A DNA stretch of 64,000 nt from Myxococcus xanthus (lineage in GTDB: Bacteria; Myxococcota; Myxococcia; Myxococcales; Myxococcaceae): NCBI RefSeq assembly GCF_006402735.1, contig NZ_CP017174.1, forward strand, positions 2,421,001 through 2,485,000. The letters are read 5' to 3'. Positions 18,293 to 25,898 of this stretch are shown here, one piece after another (position 1 is the first letter of the stretch; the number at the start of each line of letters is the position of its first letter). The translations under genes were made by a program, and so were the position numbers. Below the pieces are notes generated by a model. That model saw nothing but the letters and a program-made list of their open reading frames with translations. It did not search any database and was not told the origin of the DNA.

Positions 18293-18869
18293 TTGTCGCG
18301 GAGGTGGTGTGTGTATTGTAGGTTGGATGCGAGGTATAATTTTGCTGCACATGGCGTCGAGGGTGTTGCCTTGGATGAGTCGCCCGACGTCGACGTCCCT
18401 TGGACCATGGGCATCCGTTATCCGGACCCCGTACAAGAGCCCATCCCGTGCTATCTCGACCCGCGCAGCGGTCCCGTGATGCCGGACTCATCATCGACGT
18501 CCCTCTTTTTCCCAGCGCCTCATTGAGGTGCTCAAGGGGGCGGGAGTTCGCAATCTCGACCTGTATGACGCGGAGGTCATTGATCGGGAGCGAGAGAAGA
18601 CCTATTCACACTACAAGGCAGTCAACATCGTTGGTCTGGTGAGTTGTGCGGATTTGCCCAGATCGGAGTGTCTTCCTGGTTACAAACCGCCCCTGATGAA
18701 GTTCACGAAGCTCCGCGTCGACGAATCGAGGACCCTGGGGCTGCCGCTGTTTCGGCTTGCCGAGGACTCACTGGTCATTCTCGTGTCGGAGGCCGTGATG
18801 CAAGCCGTCGAGGCCGCGAAGTTGGTGGGAGTCCGGGTGGTATCGCTCGAAGAGCCGTCCGCATACTGA
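18293..18869 (+). pseudogene. Imm11/DUF1629-like immunity protein gene with two frameshifts
   Basis: Three frames together give one protein: frame 2 (RLDARYNFAAHGVEGVALDE to GPVMPD, up to ~18487), a short frame-1 piece (LIIDVPLFP) and frame 3 from ~18515 (RLIEVLKGAGVRNLDLYDAE to the stop at 18869). The sequence (YNFAAHGVEG, PRSGPVMPD, IEVLKGAGVRNLDLYDAEV) follows the pattern of Imm11/DUF1629 immunity proteins that protect against polymorphic toxins. GC is visibly lower than around it, suggesting transfer. It lies directly upstream of a DUF4150 gene, a usual neighbour. Two indels near 18487 and 18510 may be real decay or sequence errors. Confidence 0.5.
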
Positions 18870-18876
18870 GGGGATG

Positions 18877-19059
18877 ATGGGAACGAAAGTCTTTGCTGAC
18901 GGGCGCGGTATTTCCGCTGAGGACAGTGGTGGACAGAGCGTTGTCTTCCCCGACGTCTGCAAGACGCCGAGCCCGGGTGGACCAGTGCCCTTGCCTTATC
19001 CCAACCTGGGCAAGTCCTCGGACGCCTCGAATGGGCCGAAGAAAGTCACCGTCAATGGG
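18877..19059 (+). pseudogene. DUF4150 (PAAR-like) protein gene, cut by an IS3 element
   Basis: The first ~61 residues (MGTKVFADGRGISAEDSGGQ, then VVFPDVCKTPSP and PVPLPYPNLGKSSD) match the N-terminal pattern of DUF4150, a PAAR-like domain that caps type VI secretion spikes or starts polymorphic toxins. A GAGGGG precedes the ATG at 18877. From ~19060 the frame runs into the left end of an IS3-family element (WSAPQFLDRLKSERVLAARR), so the C-terminus, including any toxin domain, is missing from this locus. Upstream is an Imm11-like immunity remnant, consistent with a toxin/immunity pair. Confidence 0.65.
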
Positions 19060-19129
19060 TGGTCTGCTCCCCAATTTTTGGACCGGTTGAAGAGTGAGAG
19101 AGTCCTCGCGGCCAGGAGGTAGGTCGGTC

Positions 19130-19399
19130 GTGAGGAAGAGCAGGTTTACCGAGGAGCAGATGATCAGCATCCTGAGGGAGGCGGAGGCGCCTGGGGCCAG
19201 CGTGGTGGAGGTGGCCCGGAAGCACGGCGTCGTCGAGCAGACGCTCTACCGGTGGCGGCAGAAGTTCGGCGGCATGGAGGCAGTCGAGGCGACGCGGCTC
19301 AGGGAGTTGGAGAAGGAGAACGCGCGTCTGAAGAAGCTGCTGGCCGAGAGGGACCTCGAAATCGAGGTCATGAAGGAAATCTCCACAAGAAAATGGTGA
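19130..19399 (+). CDS. IS3-family transposase subunit OrfA
   Basis: An 89-residue protein with an N-terminal helix-turn-helix (RKSRFTEEQMISILREAEAP, then EVARKHGVVEQTLYRWRQKFGG) and a C-terminal leucine-zipper-like coil (RLRELEKENARLKKLLAERD). In IS3 elements OrfA binds the ends and is fused to OrfB by programmed -1 frameshifting to make the active transposase. A GTG start at 19130 follows AGGAGG at 19114-19119. It ends at 19399, overlapping the orfB start (ATG 19393). Because orfB is truncated, OrfA is left without its catalytic partner here. Confidence 0.85.
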   Translation: MRKSRFTEEQMISILREAEAPGASVVEVARKHGVVEQTLYRWRQKFGGMEAVEATRLRELEKENARLKKLLAERDLEIEVMKEISTRKW

Positions 19400-19515
19400 G
19401 CGCGCCCGTCGGCCGTCGGCAGGTGCGGTACGCCATGGGAAAAGGCGTGTCGCAGCGCCGGGCGTGCGCGCTACTACAGGTGGCCCGCAGTAGCCTGGGC
19501 TACGCCAGTCGCAAG
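19393..19515 (+). pseudogene. IS3 orfB 5-prime fragment
   Basis: The frame encodes RQVRYAMGKGVSQRRACALL and VARSSLGYASR, the usual OrfB N-terminal helix-turn-helix. The sequence then leaves the family pattern at about 19515. The DDE domain is missing. Confidence 0.6.
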
Positions 19516-19549
19516 GAGTGTTGGCGGTCATCAAAGAGCGCGGGATTCT

Positions 19550-19952
19550 GGTCATCGACGCGGTCAGCACGCGGCGAAAGGGTTGCCCGTTCCACTCCGG
19601 GACATCCTCCACACGCTGCTGAGGCGCAACCCCGCTGAGCGCTTCGCCACGGCCGCCGAGCTGGAAAACCGTCATGCGCGCGCGGCTGGCCCAGTTGGGG
19701 CCTTACGCGGGCGAAGACGTGGTGAGGGAAGTTCAGCAGGCGCTCATAGAAGCAGGTGACAGGCTCTGGGACTTGGAAGTACCGGAAGACGAGGGCGGCA
19801 TTACTCCGCCGCTTGCCGAGGCCGCCAGCGAGGACGAGCTTTCGACACAGACCGAGCCCCCCAATGGCGCGCGGGCGATTGCCTCTTCGACGCGCCATCC
19901 GGACGAGGTGACGACCGTGCCCGGTGGAGGGCCGCATCACTCGAGTAAATAG
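19550..19952 (+). pseudogene. Serine/threonine kinase C-terminal fragment with a frameshift
   Basis: Frame 2 gives LRDILHTLLRRNPAERFATA and AELEN, the end of a Hanks kinase domain; a one-base shift near 19667 leads to frame 3 with RARLAQLGPYAGEDVVREVQ and QALIEAGDRLWDLE, a C-terminal tail often seen after myxobacterial kinases. The catalytic part is missing, cut off by the IS3 remnant. It is non-functional as seen. Confidence 0.55.
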
Positions 19953-20323
19953 ACGCCAAGGAAAGATGGGGGCCCTGGTGGAGATGGGGGCGGTGCCCGA
20001 ACCCCAAGCGGTGCCTTTTAGCGATTCCCACTGCGATTCATCAGCACGGGAACTTTCCTGCCTTGTGCGCGCCTCGCTCACTCGCCTTGAGGCACTGCCC
20101 ACTGTGACCTTTACGCGCCCATGACGCAGCGACCGAGTTTTGGGTAGACACAGGGTGTCGGTCCGTTCTCCTCGCCCCATGTCCGGTCAACACCGGACGG
20201 CCCCGACCTATTTGCAGACACGACGTGGGTGTTGTTTGCCTCAAGGGACTTCTCACAGCCCAGAATGACGTAGGCCCGGGAAAACTTGACCGCATTGGCG
20301 TTGCTGAGCGCCCAAGTCGTTTC
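19953..20323. other. Gene-free stretch between IS3/kinase remnants and the MpaB-like gene
   Basis: No supported gene. It contains the first copy of the 34-bp motif at 20120-20153. The remaining sequence shows no terminal repeats or coding pattern that I can name. Confidence 0.4.
20120..20153. repeat. 34-bp dispersed motif, copy A
   Basis: The block starts CATGACGCAGCGACCGAG and ends TTTTGGGTAGACACAG. Related copies are at 28509-28542 and 31584-31617. This copy is 170 bases beyond the stop (20324) of the minus-strand MpaB-like gene. A CCTCGCT-containing stretch 45-50 bases upstream is also shared. Confidence 0.65.
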
Positions 20324-21355
20324 TCAATCCTTATCCGCTGGGGCCTTCGCCGCGACCGGCCGGATGCTGAACGGCACGTCGACGTAGGCGTCGATGGTGT
20401 TCAGCACCCGGGCCATGATCGTCGGCCGTTCTCCCCGAGCCATGGCCAGCCGCATCTGGGCCTGATGCCAGGCCGTGACGTAGCGGAGCTTTGGCGGGGT
20501 GAGGTGGATTCCCCGATGCATCGAGCCCTTCAGGAGCTTCCACGTGAGCCGCTGTCCAGGCCCCCAAGGCAGCCTGTACGCCACGCGCCAGCGCTCCGGT
20601 AGGAGGCCGGCGGTGAGCACCTCATCGAGCTGTCCTCGGGTGAACGGCGAATTGAAGAGCAGGCCTGCCAGCTCAAGCGCAGTGTCTCCCACGCTCAGCC
20701 GCTCCCCCGCCAGCTCCCCGTTGTACCACTCGTAGAAGGCCTCGAGCGTGGGCGGCATCTGCTCCGGTAGGAGCCCGAAGTACGCCGCGGCGAGCAGCGT
20801 CTCCTGATAGTAGCGGCGCTTCTCCTCGACGCTGAGCGGCCGCACGAATGTGTCGAAGATCAGCATGGCGGTGTCGATGAGGGTAGCGTGCACCCAACGC
20901 AGCAGCGAAGGATCGTTCGCGCGATAGGGGCCGGAGCCCTGCGGGCCGGCACCGTCCGGAAGTGCGCCGTAGACGCGGCTGTGCACGCTGTGGATCCGCT
21001 TCGCGGCGCCCGTCGCCTCCGAGAGGCCACCAAACTTGAGCTGGTACATCGCCGTATAGGTGCGTCGCGCACGGCCGAGCAGGTCATTCCGGAAGTTGCT
21101 GTTCTGGGCGATACCGTAGGCCACTGCCGGATGGGCGAGTTGCAGCAGGATGGCGCGCAGTCCGCCGAGGAGGATCACCGGCTCGCGATAGAGCACCCAG
21201 GTCACGCTGTTGGGGCCATAAACGCCCTCGACCTCGCCTGCCGCGTGTTCCCGCATGTAGTCGAGACACTTGCGGAAACGCTCGCGGTCCAGGTTGATCT
21301 GCTGCTCCACTTCCGGAGGGGGCGGCCACCGCCTCGGGTTCGTCTGCGTATTCAT
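20324..21355 (-). CDS. Oxygenase MpaB family protein (DUF2236)
   Basis: A 343-residue protein of the MpaB/latex-clearing-protein-like DUF2236 family. Visible features: VTWVLYREPVILLGGLRAIL with QLAHPAVAYGIAQ near residue 75, the RRTYTAMYQLKFG segment, and LLRWVHATLIDTAM near residue 155; the conserved His residues in these helices coordinate haem in characterised members. The family cleaves C=C bonds (rubber, terpenoid side chains); the substrate here is unknown. ATG 21355. It is bordered by mobile DNA on both sides (34-bp motif copy A and an IS91 end), so it may have come as cargo. Confidence 0.85.
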   Translation of the reverse strand: MNTQTNPRRWPPPPEVEQQINLDRERFRKCLDYMREHAAGEVEGVYGPNSVTWVLYREPVILLGGLRAILLQLAHPAVAYGIAQNSNFRNDLLGRARRTYTAMYQLKFGGLSEATGAAKRIHSVHSRVYGALPDGAGPQGSGPYRANDPSLLRWVHATLIDTAMLIFDTFVRPLSVEEKRRYYQETLLAAAYFGLLPEQMPPTLEAFYEWYNGELAGERLSVGDTALELAGLLFNSPFTRGQLDEVLTAGLLPERWRVAYRLPWGPGQRLTWKLLKGSMHRGIHLTPPKLRYVTAWHQAQMRLAMARGERPTIMARVLNTIDAYVDVPFSIRPVAAKAPADKD

Positions 21356-21524
21356 GAATCTATCCCCATCATGATTGTCACAGCAGTTGCTCCGCTAGCA
21401 GGTCGGGCCCTATCACGTCCGCGCGCCATCTCCCCGCGACACCGGAGTATATCAATTGGGCCGCCAGCGCGCGCGAGTGCAGCCCGAAGCCGCGGCCCTC
21501 CATGTGCGTGGTGAATCCGTGAAC

Positions 21525-21630
21525 GTATAGGCGGGATAGAGGCCCTGTTGAGGGTGAGGGCTGGAGCGGAGGGGCCGAGGAGGGCCGCTGACGGGGCCGC
21601 CCGAGCGATGCTCCCGTTCGGTGGACAGCT
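21525..21630 (-). mobile_element. IS91-like element end (putative oriIS end), orphan
   Basis: From 21525 the sequence GTATAGGCGGGATAGAGGCC and the next ~85 bases match the ends at 38876 and 39710, then diverge near 21630. It is flanked on the outside by GAAC (21521-21524), the tetranucleotide that IS91 elements favour next to their origin end. It is oriented toward the minus strand, opposite to the adjacent transposase fragment, so it is a separate remnant. Confidence 0.55.
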
Positions 21631-21765
21631 GCCGCCACTTGGTCCCGAACCAAGGCCGGGGAAGCGGTCCAGGGTTCGCCCCTCCTGACGCGCTGTCCTG
21701 GTCGCGCCTCGAACCACCCGAGCAGCAAGGGGCTCCACGGAAGCCCGTGGGAGCCCCTCCGTAGC

Positions 21766-22378
21766 GTGAGCCCTGGCGAGGTGTGGCTGGGGGAGGGGCA
21801 GGTGGAGGAGCGCGGGTGGGAGTACCGGCGGAGGCAGCAGGAGGGGACGGTGCTGTACGAGGCGGTGAGGGACAACCTCGCCACGCTGCTGGCGGAGGCA
21901 GGTGAGCTGGGACGCGGCCTGCCCCGGTACGTGGAGCGGGACTTCGCCAAGTACCTGGAATGCGGAGTGCTGGCACACGGCTTCGCGCCGGTGCGCTGCG
22001 AGAGTTGTAAGGACGAACTGCTCGTCGCCTTCTCGTGCAAGGGGCGAGGGGTGTGCCCCTCCTGCAACGCGAAGCGGGCGCAGGTAACGGCGGTGCATCT
22101 GGTGGAGCAGGTGCTGCCGCGCGTGCCCTACCGGCAGTGGACGCTGTCCTTTCCGCATCGGGTGCGGTGGGCGCTGCTCAAGGACGTAAGACTGCTCTCG
22201 GACGTCCTCACCGTCTTCCTGCGCGCGGTGTTCGCCCTACAACGTCGGCGAGCGCGGAGGCAGGGCATCCGTCATGGGCAGGTCGGGGCCGTCTCTTTCA
22301 TCCAGTTCTTCGGCTCGGCCTTGCAGGTGACGCCGCACTTCCACTCGCTGGTGCCGGACGGCGTCTTCGTGCCAGAAG
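21766..22378 (+). pseudogene. IS91-family transposase, N-terminal half
   Basis: The GTG start at 21766 opens a frame with the IS91 zinc-binding region ([36 protein letters not shown]) and then HFHSLVPDGVFVPE, the start of the catalytic Y2 region. It resembles the minus-strand fragment at 39890-40649. Homology stops near 22378, where sequence of a ppk2-like gene begins, so the catalytic tyrosines are missing. A GGGGCTCC/GGGAGCCCC stem-loop just upstream (~21728-21757) could be part of the terIS end. Confidence 0.78.
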
Positions 22379-22435
22379 CATGCAGAGTTGGGCCTGGAGC
22401 CTGCGAAGCTCCTTTTCATAGGCCTTGCGCTTCAT
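22379..22435 (-). pseudogene. Polyphosphate kinase 2 N-terminal fragment
   Basis: ATG 22435 opens MKRKAYEKELRRLQAQLCML, closely following the start pattern of PPK2 proteins (MKRKxYExELRxLQxEL). After 19-20 codons the frame enters the IS91 fragment, so the Walker-containing kinase core is missing. The call rests on this short motif only. Confidence 0.4.
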
Positions 22436-22496
22436 GGGTTCCGTATGGGTGTCTGGTTGCCATGACCTCGTGCCCCGGTAGGAGAAGAGGGGGGCT

Positions 22497-22891
22497 TCAC
22501 TCCACGGGGGGGCCATGCCCGGGCACTGGCCCGGCGTCAGCTTCCCGGCGGTCTCGTGGATCTCCGCGCGCAGTCGCTCTCCATCCGAGGGGTCCACGGC
22601 TTTGTAGGCGATGGTGACGCCCTGGGGAGTGTCCTCCACGCGGGCGTAGGTCGGTACGCTCGGAGCCCCCGCAGAACCCGGGAGCCCGCTACCGCCCATG
22701 GCCTCGTAGTCGATGCCGGGAGGCTGCTCGAGGCCGCGGCGCCCCGATACGCCGTGCTCCGCCTGCCGCTGCATCATGTTGCGGCCACGCTGCCGGAGGT
22801 TCGACACCTGGTCCTCCTCGGAGGTGGTGAAGACGAGGGCCACGCCGTCGGGCGTGTCCTCCGCCCGCGTCTGAGCGCCGGGGACCGTCAT
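22497..22891 (-). pseudogene. Hypothetical protein with duplicated motif, probable frameshift at a G-run
   Basis: From ATG 22891 the frame contains two related segments, RAEDTPDGVALVFTTSEEDQ and RVEDTPQGVTIAYKAVDPSD, about 70 residues apart, suggesting an internal duplication. It runs without a stop into the ppk2 fragment, but a one-base change in the seven-G run at 22506-22512 would end it at 22497 (…GMAPPVE). No family recognised. The absence of a signal peptide may mean the N-terminus is also lost. Confidence 0.4.
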
Positions 22892-22988
22892 GCAATGCGG
22901 CCTCACGTGCCCGCCCCTCCCTCGCGTTGGAGCGGGCGCTCCACCCCACCCCTTTCAAGGAGTCGGGAGCATGTCACCTTGCGCGAGA

Positions 22989-23016
22989 GGGCAAGAGCCC
23001 TGGGGAGAGGGCTCTT
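22989..23016 (-). terminator. Terminator hairpin after the secreted protein gene
   Basis: GCAAGAGCCCT (22989-22999) and AGGGCTCTTGC (23006-23016) form a perfect 11-bp stem with a 6-base loop, 13 bases beyond the minus-strand stop at 23030. Confidence 0.6.
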
Positions 23017-23029
23017 GCGGACCGGCCTG

Positions 23030-23611
23030 TCACGGTGAGCGGTCAATCTCCTCGGTGATGCCCACGTCCGTCACGGAACATGCGCCGCCGCTGCTCTCCA
23101 CGAGGAGAAAGGACTCCGCCGGGAAGATGTTGACGCCGTGCAGGTACGAGCACTCAATGAGGGCGTTCATGTCCCGGCTGCTGCTGTAGGTGAAGACGCG
23201 GGCGGGCGCGCTGAAGTCACCGTCACCGCCCGGCGAGGTCGCCACCGCCGTGTTGGGCTTGAAGTCCCAGGACTTCACCTTCACCTGCCAGTGGTCGCCT
23301 GGGATGCAGCAGTCCGCCACCTTGACGTCGAGCTGCTTCGTGCCCGGGCAGCTCACGGCGTAGCGCTGGATCTGGCCGGGACGCGACAGAAGGCAGGAGA
23401 GTTGAATCTGCTGCCCGCCATCGGACCGCTGGGTGATTTGGGGCTGGCGCTGGCCCGTGGAGCGGTAGTTGAGCTCGCCCGCGCGCGGCGCCGCCTCCGC
23501 GGGCTCGCCGGCGGCTGGCGGCTCCGCGGATGCGAGCGGCGAGACGCCGAGCGCGGCGCAATACAGGACGAGAGAAGCGAGCCTCCGGAGCTTCATGAAG
23601 GAAGCGGTCAT
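23030..23611 (-). CDS. Secreted protein of unknown function
   Basis: A 193-residue protein with a signal peptide (MKLRRLASLVLYCAALGVSP, cleavage near ASAEPP). The mature part is Pro/Ala-rich, then a compact domain with six cysteines (LSCLL, VSCPG, ADCCIPGDHW, IECSYL, GACSV) and a WQVKVKSWDF segment, likely disulfide-stabilised in the periplasm or outside. No known family. ATG 23611 is used; ATG 23596 just before the signal core is possible. A hairpin terminator follows. Confidence 0.65.
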   Translation of the reverse strand: MTASFMKLRRLASLVLYCAALGVSPLASAEPPAAGEPAEAAPRAGELNYRSTGQRQPQITQRSDGGQQIQLSCLLSRPGQIQRYAVSCPGTKQLDVKVADCCIPGDHWQVKVKSWDFKPNTAVATSPGGDGDFSAPARVFTYSSSRDMNALIECSYLHGVNIFPAESFLLVESSGGACSVTDVGITEEIDRSP

Positions 23612-23759
23612 GACGTATCTTTCTGTTGGCGCGAGAGAAGGACCTGCGCTCCAGGTAGCGCCCCGCCTGAGAGCAGCGAGGAAATAGGCATACGGAGCCG
23701 GGCCGGGCAGTGTTTCCGAGGGGCATGCATGCGTTCATGTCGTGAAAGCCAGCGTCTCC

Positions 23760-25023
23760 TCACGCCTGCGACTCTCCCGCGGCCTCCTTCAGGGGCTGGC
23801 ACGGAAGCACCACCGTGAACCTCGAGCCCAGGCCCGGCGTGCTGCCCACGCGCACCGTGCCGCCCATGGCCTCCGTGAGGCTCGAACGATGTAGAGGCCG
23901 AGCCCGAATCCGCCGTAGTGCCGGGTGGGCACCGCGCGCTCGAACCGCTCGAAGATGTGGAGCAGGCGCTCGGGCGGGATTCCGATGCCGTGGTCCTCCA
24001 CCACGAGCTCGGCCGTCCCCTCCCCGCGTGAGAGCGAAATCTCGATGGGCCTGCCCTCGCCGAACTTGAGGGCATTGCCGAGGAGGTTCGCCACCACCTG
24101 GTCCAGCCTGCTCCGGTCCCACATCCCCTCGACGGGCCCTTCGGCGCGCATGTCCACCAGCGACCCGGTTCGGGCGGCGGTCTCGATGAACCGCTCCACG
24201 ACCTCGCCCACGACGGCCAGGAGGTCCACGCGCTCCAGGTGGAGTTCGAGCCGCCCGGCGTGCAGCCGCGAGACATCCAGCACGTCGTCCACCAGGCGCA
24301 TGAGGCGCTGCACCTGCCTCTCGGCCGACTCGAGGGCCTGCATGAGCCGCTCCGCGGAGGGGCGCTCGTTTCGTCTCCGCAGCACCGACTGAAGCACGAT
24401 GTTCATGGAGGTGATGGGCGTCTTCAGCTCGTGCGCCGCGACACCGAGGAACTCCTCACGGACGCGGATGCCCTCCTGGGCCTCCTGGTAGAGGTGGGCA
24501 TTGTCGATGGCCATGGCCGCCCGGTGGGCCAGTTCCTCCATGAGCGCCAGGTCCGATGGCCCGAAGGGGCGCATCGGGTCCGTGCGGCCCATGGAGATGG
24601 CCCCCAGCGTCCGTCCGCGCGCCATGAGCGGCACGGCCATGCCGCTCCGGGTCCCCAGCTCGCGGATGAGCCGGGCATTCTCGGCGTCGAGGCTGTAGTC
24701 GTGCATATCGGGCTCCGAGAGCTCGGAGCGCAGGAAGGGCTTGCCGGACCATGACGCGGATGGCCGGCTGGAGCGAGCCCCAGTGGGGCGGATAGCGCTC
24801 CTCCAGCTCGCGCAGGACCCTCTGCTTCGCGGGGTCGGAGTGAAACCCGGCCACCCGGCGAATCCTGCCGTCCGCTTCGGCCACATCGACGATGCACCAG
24901 TCGGCGAACGTTGGCGCGACGAGGCGAGCCAGGCGCTGGAGCGTGGTCGGATAGTCGAGCGACTCGGCGAGCAGCGCGCTCGCGTCGGACAGGAGGCGCA
25001 CGGCCTTCTCCGCGCGCATGCGC
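23760..25023 (-). pseudogene. Sensor histidine kinase remnant (GAF + HisKA + HATPase), frameshifted and 5-prime truncated
   Basis: The combined frames read: GAF-like region (SDASALLAESLDYPTTLQRL, DWCIVDVAEADGRI), frameshift near 24755, GAF end (LGTRSGMAVPLMARG), H-box FLGVAAHELKTPITSM, N-box LLGNALKFGEG, G1 DHGIGIPPERL, F/G2 GFGLGLYIV, frameshift near 23890, then EAMGGTVRVGSTPGLGSRFT. Two frameshifts and loss of the N-terminal sensor make it non-functional as read. The 5-prime side is replaced at 25024 by an IS91-derived segment. Confidence 0.75.
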
Positions 25024-25235
25024 TCCCTCAAGCAGGTGCGCAGGAGGCGAGCGTGGGGCTTGAGGCGGCGGCCAGCACGGAGCCGATGAAGGAGAAGACG
25101 CCGCGAGTGGACTGGGCCGAGTTGCTCAGCAGGACGTTCGACGTCGACGTGTTCGCCTGCATGAGGTGTGGAGGCAGGCGGCGAGTGCTGGCGTACGTGA
25201 AGGGGGCGGAAGGGGTGCGAGCGATTCTGGAGCAC
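25024..25235 (+). mobile_element. IS91-like transposase C-terminal fragment, third copy of a recurrent unit
   Basis: It starts with TCCCTCAAGC at 25024, the same ten bases that start the 490-bp units at 32591 and 35527, and encodes TPRVDWAELLSRTFDVDVFA and CMRCGGRRRVLAYVKG, the C-terminal CxxC region of IS91-like transposases. It ends at about 25222-25235 inside istB, where both partners share GAGCACCTGGGC. The origin end is lost. Confidence 0.68.
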
Positions 25236-25721
25236 CTGGGCCTTGGCCAGGCGCTTGAGCAGGTGCGCATAGGTTCCATCGGCGCGCGCGTGGGCGAGCT
25301 CATCGAAGAGACGTGAGGCCCGGCGGTACACCACCGAGTAGCCATCCCGGCACGCCTTCTGTCCCAGCGCGCATGCGAGGAAGGACTTGCCGACGCCCGT
25401 GGGCCCGGTGAGGAGCACATTCTGCTTGTCCGCCGCCCACTTCGAGGTGGACAGCTCCATCACCTGCGTCTTGGCGAGCCCGCGTGCGTGCCCGTAGTCG
25501 ATGTCCTCCACGGCCGCGGCCTGTCGCAGGCGCGCGGCGCTCAGCCGCGAGGAGAGCTTCTTGTTCTCTCGGTGCATCCACTCCGCGTCGGCCAAGAGGC
25601 CCACCAGGTCGGCTGGGCCAACGTCTCGCTCCCCTGGCCTCGCCAACCAATCGCGCAGGTACGAGGCCATCTCGTGCAGCTTCATCCCGTTGAGTTTCTC
25701 CAGCGTCTGTTCCACCAGCAT
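25236..25721 (-). pseudogene. istB: IS21-family helper ATPase IstB, 3-prime truncated
   Basis: The first ~160 residues are present: MLVEQTLEKLNGMKLHEMAS, HRENKKLSSRLSAARLR, and Walker A GPTGVGKS near residue 110, ending at AHLLKRLAKAQVL, where the IS91 fragment takes over. The Walker B (LDDxG) and arginine-finger part are missing. IstB activates IstA-catalysed integration, so this IS21 copy is probably unable to transpose by itself. Confidence 0.85.
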
Positions 25722-25756
25722 CGGGTTTGTTCCTCATGTCGGTCATGTGGGGGCTT

Positions 25757-25784
25757 GCCCGCGCGCGCTTCTCAGCGCGCGGGC
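25757..25784 (-). repeat. Stem-loop between istA and istB
   Basis: GCCCGCGCGC (25757-25766) and GCGCGCGGGC (25775-25784) form a perfect 10-bp stem in the 177-base gap between istA and istB. IS21 usually has these two genes adjacent or overlapping, so both the gap and the hairpin are atypical; it might reduce istB expression. Confidence 0.4.
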
Positions 25785-25898
25785 CCCTTCCGAGTGCGGG
25801 GGACCGAGGCCTCGCACCAGACGGGAAGTGCCCGCGCACCCAAGGGGCTCCACCGCGGCAGGTGGCGGCGGTGCTCCTCTCTGCGTGCGCGAGGTACG

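Larger units (their letters stand above)
19060..19515 (+). mobile_element. IS3-family insertion sequence, 3-prime truncated
   Basis: The element begins at about 19060 with a terminal sequence TGGTCTGCTCCCCAATTTTT, inside the DUF4150 gene. It carries an intact orfA and the first ~40 codons of orfB, then is broken at about 19515, where a kinase gene fragment begins. The right end and the DDE catalytic half of orfB are missing, so it cannot move on its own. Confidence 0.7.
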
